Source of the DNA: Rickettsiales bacterium
GTDB taxonomy: Bacteria; Pseudomonadota; Alphaproteobacteria; Rickettsiales; UBA1997
Assembly (NCBI GenBank): GCA_017620845.1
Contig: JAGAUJ010000017.1
Span: forward strand, 1 to 62,266
Length of the DNA stretch: 62,266 nt
Direction: 5' to 3'
In this document: positions 57,131 through 62,266 of the stretch, in pieces
How the letters are laid out: every line of letters begins with the position of its first letter
Numbering within the stretch: the first letter of the stretch is position 1
The notes under the pieces: model-generated
What the model saw: the letters and a program-made list of their open reading frames with translations, nothing else
Told to the model about the DNA's origin: nothing
Database searches by the model: none
Made by a program: the position numbers and the translations under genes

Positions 57131-57448
57131 ATGAAAAACAAAATTAACAAACTAAACAAAAAAATAGAATTACAAACACTTGAAAAAGTCCCAGATGGAG
57201 CAGGGGGCTTTAATACTAATTGGATAAAAGTTAAAGATATTTGGGGTAACATAGAATTGATAAATAATATAAATACTAATAATTATAGTATGCTTGAAAT
57301 AAAAGCAACACACTTAATAACAATAAGATCGTTAAATAATATTAATAAAAATAATCGTTTAGTATACAATAATGTAATTTTTACAATAAAATATATAAAT
57401 AATCTTAATAATAATTTTACAGATATAATTTGTGAATGTAGTATGTAA
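57131..57448 (+). CDS. Phage/gene-transfer-agent head-tail adaptor (gp16-like)
   Basis: A 105-residue protein with KKIELQTLEKVPDGAGGFNTNW and VKDIWGNIELI, typical of the SPP1 gp16-type head-tail adaptor (head completion) family. It starts 18 bases after the connector gene. Only these two virion genes are here, so they are probably a relic of a dispersed gene transfer agent. Confidence 0.75.
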   Translation: MKNKINKLNKKIELQTLEKVPDGAGGFNTNWIKVKDIWGNIELINNINTNNYSMLEIKATHLITIRSLNNINKNNRLVYNNVIFTIKYINNLNNNFTDIICECSM

Positions 57449-57455
57449 TTATATT

Positions 57456-57648
57456 TTACTTTTAAAGTAATTTATATAAAATAAATGTTTATATTTCAAT
57501 ATTTTATATAATTTATTGCAAAATACTTTTAAAGTAATTTATTATAATTTAATTTATTTTAACAAAATACTTTAAAAGTAAATTAAATTATTTGTAAAAA
57601 AATGTTGTATTTATTGATTATATTTTAAATATTTTACTTTTAAAGTAA
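57456..57648. repeat. Four ACTTTWAAAGT palindromes in symmetric spacing
   Basis: Copies are TTACTTTTAAAGTAA at 57456-57470, ATACTTTTAAAGTAA at 57523-57537, TACTTTAAAAGTA at 57568-57580 (centre base reversed) and TTACTTTTAAAGTAA at 57634-57648. Centres are at 57463, 57530, 57574 and 57641: spacings 67, 44 and 67. Extra inverted repeats lie at 57472-57483/57500-57511 and 57544-57556/57579-57591. The rest of the gap up to rplM holds a promoter and a leader hairpin; no gene is seen. Confidence 0.8.
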
Positions 57649-57752
57649 TATATTTTTATTAAAAAATTACAATACATCACTACCAAACAAATAATAAATA
57701 TTCATCATTAATATAAATACAAAATAATGTAATATAAAAAACATTATTTTTA

Positions 57753-57781
57753 TTGACTTATAAAAACTAATGAATTATCAT
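57753..57781 (+). promoter_or_regulatory. Promoter for rplM-rpsI (TTGACT-N17-TATCAT)
   Basis: TTGACT (57753-57758) and TATCAT (57776-57781) with a 17-base spacer, identical hexamers to the hpf promoter. It lies 100 bases before the rplM ATG, leaving a leader that holds the hairpin at 57803-57841. Confidence 0.65.
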
Positions 57782-57802
57782 ATTATTAGCTTAGAAAAAG
57801 TA

Positions 57803-57841
57803 TTTTTGTTCGTTTCCCTCCCACTTAAACGATAACAAAAA
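57803..57841 (+). promoter_or_regulatory. Leader hairpin before rplM
   Basis: TTTTTGTT-CGTTT (57803-57815) pairs with AAACG-(AT)-AACAAAAA (57827-57841), leaving an 11-base loop CCCTCCCACTT that is unusually C-rich for this genome. The hairpin lies 40 bases before the rplM start, where ribosomal-protein leaders often act in feedback control. Function is inferred from position only. Confidence 0.35.
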
Positions 57842-57880
57842 AAGATTTATAAGTTTTATAAAAAAGTTAATTAAAATAAT

Positions 57881-58354
57881 ATGGCAAGAAATATTACAAA
57901 AACTTTTTCAGCAACACCAAAAGATATTACCAGAAAGTGGTATGTTGTTGATGCTACTGATTTGATACTTGGAAGAATGTCAGTTGTTATAGCTGACTAC
58001 TTAAGAGGAAAACATAAAGTTTATTATACTCCAAATATGGACTGTGGCGACTACATTATTGTTATAAATGCAGATAAAGTTGCATTGACTGGTAATAAAG
58101 AGTTGGAAAGATTTTATTGGCACACAGGTTATGCTGGTGGAATAAAATTTAGAACAAAAGGCAAAATGCGAAAAGAAACTCCTGAAAGACTAATAGAAAA
58201 TTCAGTAAAAAGAATGATGAATAGAAATTCGCTTGGAAGAGATATCATCAAAAAATTGTTTGTATACTCTGGCAACACCCATCCGCACGAAGCACAAAAA
58301 CCAGAAGTTTTGGATGTTAAGAGTATGAATGTTAAAAATTCTAAAAGAAATTAG
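57881..58354 (+). CDS. rplM: 50S ribosomal protein L13
   Basis: A 157-residue L13 of standard length, an early-assembly 50S protein. [56 protein letters not shown] and the C-terminal [20 protein letters not shown] are typical. rpsI follows eight bases later; rplM-rpsI is a universal bacterial pair. Confidence 0.97.
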   Translation: MARNITKTFSATPKDITRKWYVVDATDLILGRMSVVIADYLRGKHKVYYTPNMDCGDYIIVINADKVALTGNKELERFYWHTGYAGGIKFRTKGKMRKETPERLIENSVKRMMNRNSLGRDIIKKLFVYSGNTHPHEAQKPEVLDVKSMNVKNSKRN

Positions 58355-58362
58355 GAGTGTCT

Positions 58363-58956
58363 ATGGTAGTTGAAAAAAAAGAAAAACTTACTATTAAAAA
58401 GCCAGTGGTTAAAAAAGCAGAAGTTAAAACTATTGCTAAAAAAACAACAACTCCTAAAAAAGTTGATGGTAAAAAAGTAGAAAAAGATATTGAAATTAAA
58501 GAAATTTCAAGTAATCAAGTAAAAATGATTAAAAAAACTAAACCAGCAAAATCAAAAACTGATAGTTTAGATAGAACTTATGCTACTGGAAAAAGAAAAG
58601 ATGCAGTAGCAAGAGTTTGGTTAAAAAAGGGAACTGGTAAAATTACAATTAATAATGTAATTGCTGGTGAGTATTTAAAAAGACCAATACTTGAAGTTAT
58701 AATAAATACACCATTTGTTGTTACAGAAACACAAGAAAAATTTGATGTAATCTGCACAGTTTGTGGTGGTGGTTTATCAGGTCAAGCAGGTGCAATTAAA
58801 CACGGTATTGCAAAAGCATTAAATGAACTTAATGCTGAAGCGTATAGAAAAGATTTAAAACTTGCAGGTTTATTGACAAGAGATTCAAGAGTAGTTGAAA
58901 GAAAGAAAGCTGGTTTAAAGAAAGCAAGAAAAGGTCAAGTTTTCAGCAAACGTTAG
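58363..58956 (+). CDS. rpsI: 30S ribosomal protein S9 with lysine-rich N-terminal extension
   Basis: A 197-residue S9. The conserved core (from about 70) starts [19 protein letters not shown] and ends [17 protein letters not shown], the C-terminal tail that touches tRNA in the P site. The first 65 residues are a Lys-rich extension with [12 protein letters not shown], longer than usual (S9 is about 130, to 160 in some alphaproteobacteria). I chose the ATG at 58363 because TAGGAG is 6 bases upstream; a GTG two codons earlier is possible. Confidence 0.95.
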   Translation: MVVEKKEKLTIKKPVVKKAEVKTIAKKTTTPKKVDGKKVEKDIEIKEISSNQVKMIKKTKPAKSKTDSLDRTYATGKRKDAVARVWLKKGTGKITINNVIAGEYLKRPILEVIINTPFVVTETQEKFDVICTVCGGGLSGQAGAIKHGIAKALNELNAEAYRKDLKLAGLLTRDSRVVERKKAGLKKARKGQVFSKR

Positions 58957-58982
58957 TTTTTTTAGATTATTCTATAATTTTT

Positions 58983-59009
58983 ATACCTCAATACTTTGTA
59001 TTGGGGTAT
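58983..59009 (+). terminator. Rho-independent terminator after rpsI
   Basis: ATACCTCAATAC (58983-58994) pairs with GTATTGGGGTAT (58998-59009) with one T-G wobble, loop TTT, followed by six T residues. It lies 26 bases after the rpsI stop. Confidence 0.92.
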
Positions 59010-59025
59010 TTTTTGGTTTATTTAA

Positions 59026-60134
59026 TTAATCTCTCACAGAAAAATATATTTCTTTTAAATTTTCTAAACTAATATTAAAATCATTTTTTATATTTGTTTT
59101 GTAATATACTTGTTTTAATAACTGTTCTTTATATTCATTATTTGCTAAATGTATAGCCTTATGACAATTTGGACATAGAGAAATAATATTACTTTCTACA
59201 TCTAAATTATTATTAGGAAAACTATCTTGTAAATGTATTGGTATTATATGATGCCCTTCAACATAATTTGGTCTTTTTATATTTGGAAAAGTAATATGGT
59301 TATGATTAAAAAAACACTTATAATTATTTTTTTGTATAACATCAATAATAATATTATTATTTCTTTTAATAGTTTTATTTATACTGTTTTTTAAATTAAT
59401 TTCTTCTTCGTTATTTGTAAAAAACATATCTTCATATTCCATTTTATCAACAAATTGTTTTATATAATCAATATATTTTTTAGATATTTGAACCTCATTA
59501 CCATTAATTGTTAAAATATTAAATTTTTCTAACCAAGGCAATTCCCATTGTAACCACTTACCATAATTCATTCCATTAATATTATCCAAATTATATAAAT
59601 CATTTATGTTCTTTATATATGGTATTTTTGTATTAAAATATTGTTTGTTTTTTACTTTACCTTCTATCAATAATTTAAAAATAATTCTGAAAGGAAATAA
59701 ATTTAACTTAACACCATGTGTTCCACAATTTGGATATTTTGTTTTTAACATTTGCAAAATCAAACAATTTTTTGCTACATCAAAATTATTATCTTCTATT
59801 TTTTGTAAAAAATTTTTACCATCAATCGATAATGATAAACAATAGTCATTTTTGCATTTAAAATAGTTAATAAAACCAAGCCATATTAGTGGTGAATAAA
59901 AAGAAAATATATCACTTTTATTTTCTTTATTATTATAATTTTTGTATAAAAATTCTCTAATATTATTATGAAAAAAATTTTTTCACAATTGTTATGTAAT
60001 TGAATAAATTTTAATACACCAATAGTTCTTTTTGATAAAAATTTTTTCTCATCATTATTTTGCCAATCTTTTAAATCTGTATCAAAAATATTTGCATTAC
60101 CCGGTGCCCTCCATCTATAATAATCTCTACTCAT
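59026..60134 (-). pseudogene. Frameshifted HNH restriction endonuclease
   Basis: The intact C-terminal part (59026-59763 in one frame) has VEGHHIIPIHLQDSFPNNN and ISLCPNCHKAIH, a plain HNH nuclease (His-His, then Cys-x2-Cys-H). Its frame stays open upstream to about 59980. An 82-codon start frame (MSRDYYRWRAPGNANIFDTD) runs from 60134 in another frame and meets it at the run A7T6 (59971-59983). A one-base change there would restore one protein of about 365 residues. The start overlaps the stop of a cytosine methylase by eight bases, so the two form one restriction-modification pair. It could be a real lesion, a phase-variable tract, or a sequencing error. Confidence 0.7.
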
Positions 60135-60989
60135 TTTTTGGTATTGTAGTTAATAAAGCACTTGCAAATTTTGGTGGAAAACATTCACCAATAACCTGTC
60201 TTATAAAATTATCAGTTGCCCAATCTGGAATATTCCAATTATCTGGAAGTCCAGTTAATCTCAACAATTCTAAAATAGTTAATGCCCGTGCATCAGAATA
60301 TGTTCCATCTTCTAATAATCTACCAGGATGTCCATTGCTTTGACTTCCTAAACTTCCATTACTCATTGTAATTGTTGGTGCTGGTTTATCCCAATAAATT
60401 CTTGAATATGTGTAGAATGCCAACCTTTAATTTTTTGACCATTTTCTTTTTGTGGATAATATACTGCATTATCAAAAGCCGAACATCCAGTTGGAGTATG
60501 TTTTAACCACAGTATTTCTCTATTATTATGTATTTTTGAATAATGATATTTAATATTTGATTTCTCACCACTTTCTAAACTTGGTAAATCTCCAATAACA
60601 TCTCTAACTGTTATTTGTGTATTTGCTTTTTTTGGAAATTCCCATTTTGTAATTTTTGATATTAAAAATATTGCCCTATTTCTCGTTTGTGCTGTATTAT
60701 AATTTGCTGAATTTAAAATATCATAATTAATAAAATAATTTAATTTTTTTAATTCATCTATTATATAATCTTTTATTAAAATATTTTTATTGTCTATATT
60801 TATTGTTGTTTTTAGTATTTGCGGAACATTTTCAATTATAATATTTTCTGGTTCTACTTTTTTAATAAAATCAATAACATAAGTTATTAATAAATTTCTT
60901 GGGTCGTTTTTATCTTTTTTACCAGCATTTGACATACCTTGACAAGGTGGTGTTGAAGTTGAAAATTTAAAAGATTTAATAAGTATTGA
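60127..60989 (-). pseudogene. Truncated and frameshifted C5-cytosine DNA methylase
   Basis: The frame 60363-60989 contains motif IV STPPCQGMSNAG (catalytic Cys, bases 60936-60950), motif VI IIIENVPQIL and motif VIII NTAQTRNRAIFL. A second frame, 60127-60423, has motif IX/X: IYWDKPAPTITMSNG, ARALTILELLRLTGLPDNW and VIGECFPPKFASAL. They overlap around 60390-60420 and need one indel to join. The motif I FxGxG and start are missing: a stop lies at 60990-60992 and nothing upstream to 61164 looks like it. The enzyme is therefore almost certainly inactive. It is paired with the HNH nuclease. Confidence 0.8.
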
Positions 60990-61164
60990 TTAAAATTATT
61001 ATTTGAGTAATGGGTATTTTATATGTAATTAGAATTTGTTTAATAATGTTGTAATGGAATTAGAAATTAGGAATTATTAAAATATATTGAATATATAAAT
61101 ATAATTACAGCCTTATATATAAATAAGACTGTAATTTAATACATAATATATAAATTAATTTTAA

Positions 61165-61950
61165 TTATTGCCAAAAAACTGGTAAAGGAGTATCTATTGG
61201 TTTATCTGGCCTTTCTGGAATATTCGTCACTTCTTTAATGGCTCGTCCAAGATTTTGACATTGAGTTTGTTTTTTTATATTTTGTTCATTTAATCGCATA
61301 AGTCGTCGTCCTTCTTTACGCGGAGTAGCAGTTGCAGCCAAATCTGCTAATCGTAATTGTTCTCGTCTTTTTTCTTGTATTCGTTTTTTCAAGCATTCTA
61401 ATTTTGTAGTTATAAATTTATACTCTTTATTTAATATTCCACACATTTCTTCTGATGTTATTCTATTATAATATTCAATTCTTTCTATTCTATACTTGTT
61501 GGTTGGTCTAAGTGAAGATAATTTATCAGTTAATCTGCCAACTCTACATGCTTTATTTGTTACAAAATACATTAATTTTTTAATATCATCTTGTAAACAT
61601 CTTAAGTCATTTACACAAAATGTTTTCTGAAAATTTTCTTGAAATTTACATTTTAAATACACAGCAGCATATGATAATATTTCATTATAACCTAAATAGC
61701 AAATATTAGTAGTATCAAAAAAATTCTCAACATCATTTTTAAACTGATCTACTGTTATATATTCGTTTTGTGTGAGTTTTTTTTTAATTGTTGGAAGGTC
61801 TGAAAAATTTCTCTTAAAATATAAAATATCTGGTGGTAGTTTTTCATCTGGTATTTCTTCTATTTTATCTAAACTCAAACACTTTGTGAGAGGAGTGTTT
61901 AATATTTTATCAATAATTTGTAAACACCCTTTTTTTTTAATTTCATCCAT
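61165..61950 (-). CDS. Bromodomain-like protein with basic coiled tail
   Basis: A 261-residue protein with no signal or membrane segment. Residues about 10-108 follow the bromodomain pattern: FSDLPTIKKKLTQNEYITVD (49-68), FKNDVENFF (70-78) and NEILSYAAVYLKCKF (89-103), matching the D[LM].TIKK.L...Y......D....F....I...A..L...F scheme of the BRD4 first bromodomain. The acetyl-lysine Asn position falls on Tyr85, as in atypical bromodomains, and WPF is absent. The rest is a basic coiled region with LKKRIQEKRREQL, then a Pro-rich end. Arg codons in residues 190-236 are mostly CGA, unlike the AGA of neighbours. The match is by eye; a helical protein by chance remains possible. Confidence 0.5.
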   Translation of the reverse strand: MDEIKKKGCLQIIDKILNTPLTKCLSLDKIEEIPDEKLPPDILYFKRNFSDLPTIKKKLTQNEYITVDQFKNDVENFFDTTNICYLGYNEILSYAAVYLKCKFQENFQKTFCVNDLRCLQDDIKKLMYFVTNKACRVGRLTDKLSSLRPTNKYRIERIEYYNRITSEEMCGILNKEYKFITTKLECLKKRIQEKRREQLRLADLAATATPRKEGRRLMRLNEQNIKKQTQCQNLGRAIKEVTNIPERPDKPIDTPLPVFWQ

Positions 61951-62084
61951 TTATTTTCTAAATTTATTATTAAAACAAAAACAATTGTATACTAAAAATT
62001 ATTATTTTCAAATATTTTTTATAAAAATTTGTAAATAATTTTATAAAAATAAATAACTTATATAAATATAAAGTTAATATTTTT

Positions 62085-62117
62085 TTATTCCAAGAATACC
62101 CTATATGCTTGGAATAA
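62085..62117. repeat. Perfect 10-bp inverted repeat at the truncated recombinase start
   Basis: TTATTCCAAG (62085-62094) and CTTGGAATAA (62108-62117) are perfectly complementary, spaced 13 bases. There is no T-run after the stem on either strand, so it is not an intrinsic terminator. It overlaps the first codons of the recombinase fragment. The rest of 61951-62084 is A/T-rich without a gene. Confidence 0.8.
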
Positions 62118-62266
62118 CAACTGAGTTATCAAGATTAGGAAGAAATCTATTACAAATAATGAGTATATTAAATTATTGTATGAATATAGGTTGTCAAATA
62201 TGGACTATAAAAGATAATTATAAATTAGGTATAGATATACAAAGTAAAGTATTAGCATTTGCATTT
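62105..62266 (+). CDS. Serine recombinase fragment, 5'-truncated and running off the window
   Basis: The frame from 62105 reads MLGITTELSRLGRNLLQIMS and NYCMNIGCQIWTIKDNYKLG followed by IQSKVLAFAF, the second half of the resolvase/invertase catalytic domain (ELSRLGR is a hallmark). The first about 60 residues, with the catalytic Ser and 'GY.RVS', are absent: an in-frame stop lies at 62075-62077. The rest is beyond 62266. It begins in the inverted repeat at 62085-62117. Either a relic or a gene whose 5' end was exchanged by inversion. Confidence 0.75.
   Translation, partial: MLGITTELSRLGRNLLQIMSILNYCMNIGCQIWTIKDNYKLGIDIQSKVLAFAF

Noticed and set aside
62085..62117. Inverted repeat taken as a terminator
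   Set aside because: No T-run follows the stem on either strand and there is no gene ending beside it.
1..62266. CRISPR arrays, tRNA and rRNA genes
   Set aside because: No regular spaced repeats and no tRNA T-arm or rRNA segments were recognised by eye; a tRNAscan-SE and Infernal run would settle this.

Overview
The window is a strongly AT-rich bacterial chromosome segment and looks like an alphaproteobacterium living inside a eukaryotic host, of Rickettsiales/Holosporales type. Pointers are a DUF2610 protein, two IalB-like secreted proteins, a mitofilin-like membrane protein, a bactofilin-M23 pair, a dnaN-recF-hda cluster, and an isolated pair of head-tail genes of the kind left by gene transfer agents. 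The organism still encodes peptidoglycan and division functions (uppP, ftsQ, M23, bactofilin) and a class II aldolase. I cannot fix genus or family. No rRNA, tRNA or CRISPR array was seen.

Layout. 1-1000: end of an IalB-like gene and a mitofilin-like gene. 1.2-5.5 kb (minus): clpP-clpX-lon proteolysis operon. 5.6-10 kb (plus): fabG, an AsmA-like envelope protein, greA. 10.1-14.5 kb: dprA (minus), then a three-gene unit with a near-consensus promoter coding for unrecognised proteins. The middle one ends in a eukaryotic-type CaaX box and carries a possible CE-clan cysteine-protease triad. A zeta-toxin-like ATPase converges on this unit. 14.5-20 kb (minus): typA, dnaB, rpsU, bactofilin, M23 peptidase. 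20.3-25 kb (plus): dnaN-recF-hda, then two tandem uridine-kinase-like paralogues, the second with a signal peptide. 25-32 kb (minus): holB, a degenerate Nudix-like protein, secB, fba, a charge-polarised protein, uppP, ialB-like, ftsQ, DUF2610. 32-38.6 kb (plus): secreted ankyrin protein, gltX of clostridial type, pcrA/uvrD, map, an RgpF-like protein. 38.6-47.4 kb: addA and rpsD (minus), hpf and leuS (plus; leuS has an ASCH domain inserted in its editing domain), a second zeta-like ATPase.

47.4-53.6 kb is a four-gene restriction-modification-like operon (minus): a large adenine methylase-like protein, a small membrane protein, a methylase fragment and a GIY-YIG-like/DEAH helicase. It is preceded by a striking set of TGCACC palindromes. 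53.6-56.5 kb (minus): dusB, fmt and a secreted protein. 56.6-59 kb (plus): the gene-transfer-agent-like pair, an AT-rich gap with four ACTTTWAAAGT palindromes, then rplM-rpsI.

59-62.3 kb is a decaying accessory region. It has a frameshifted HNH restriction endonuclease, a truncated and frameshifted C5-cytosine methylase, a gene whose N-terminal half resembles a eukaryotic bromodomain, and a 5'-truncated serine recombinase that begins inside a perfect inverted repeat.

The most unusual items are the bromodomain-like protein, the CaaX/CE-clan candidate effector, the ASCH insertion in LeuRS, and the kinase paralogue with a signal peptide. All functional calls come from reading motifs by eye; none was confirmed by database search.
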